Below are positions 5,390 through 5,426 of a DNA stretch of 5,426 bases, piece by piece. Positions within the stretch are counted from its first letter, which is position 1. Each line of letters starts with the position of its first letter. The DNA is taken from positions 1 to 5,426 of the forward strand of contig SYAK01000359.1 of NCBI GenBank assembly GCA_005788935.1. The letters run 5' to 3'. Source of the stretch: Pseudomonadota bacterium (GTDB taxonomy: Bacteria; Myxococcota; UBA9042; PHBI01). The position numbers and the translations under genes are program-made. The notes beneath the pieces are model-generated. The model was given only the letters and a program-made list of their open reading frames with translations, made no database searches and was not told where the DNA came from.

Positions 5390-5426
5390 TCAGCGTCCGG
5401 GCGCCTTCCGCTTCAACAGCTGCATC
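5390..5426 (-). CDS. Possible C-terminal end of a convergent gene (partial)
   Basis: On the minus strand, one frame entering from the right edge reads MQLLKRKAPGR and then stops with TGA at 5392-5390. Of its eleven codons, ten end in G or C, which matches the coding bias of the neighbours better than the other open frame (ending at 5367, about 11 of 19). If real, the gene would converge on the protease gene with 19 bases between stop codons. The visible piece is too short to suggest a function, and the whole call is tentative. Confidence 0.3.
   Translation of the reverse strand, partial: MQLLKRKAPGR

Noticed and set aside
1..5426. CRISPR array, insertion sequence, prophage or defence island
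   Set aside because: There are no regularly spaced repeats, transposase or integrase motifs, or terminal inverted repeats. The tRNA could serve as an integration site, but no integrase or duplicated tRNA end is visible.

Overview
The window is GC-rich, with almost every codon ending in G or C. It carries hallmarks of a myxobacterium (Myxococcota): a Hanks-type Ser/Thr kinase with a transmembrane segment and PEGA repeats, and a secreted protease ending in a MYXO-CTERM-like sorting tail (Gly-Cys, short hydrophobic stretch, Arg cluster). This assignment rests on family knowledge, not on a database search.

Layout, left to right. Positions 1-23 are the 5' end of a tRNA, almost certainly tRNA-Gly, on the minus strand and cut by the window edge. 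Its promoter (TTGACA, 17-base spacer, CAGTAT on the minus strand) lies at 66-94. A small U-tract terminator for the upstream kinase gene sits directly behind it at 98-118. The kinase gene (131-2449, minus) encodes a receptor-like protein: cytoplasmic kinase domain, Pro/Ala linker, one membrane span, and about four PEGA-like beta modules. A 236-base divergent spacer (2450-2685) separates it from a plus-strand threonine synthase (2686-4050), which resembles the plant chloroplast form of the enzyme unusually closely. A 144-base spacer with nested inverted and direct repeats (4051-4194) follows. Next is a secreted trypsin/V8-like serine protease (4195-5370, plus) with a lipoprotein-like signal peptide and the MYXO-CTERM-like tail. 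The last ~37 bases may hold the C-terminus of a convergent minus-strand gene.

The genes do not form an obvious pathway. The kinase is a signalling receptor, thrC is amino-acid housekeeping, and the protease is an exported surface enzyme. Each appears to be its own transcription unit. I found no CRISPR array, insertion sequence, phage gene or defence cassette, and no convincing new multi-gene system. The most interesting points are the plant-type threonine synthase, the protease with possible anchors at both ends, and the symmetrical repeats between thrC and the protease.
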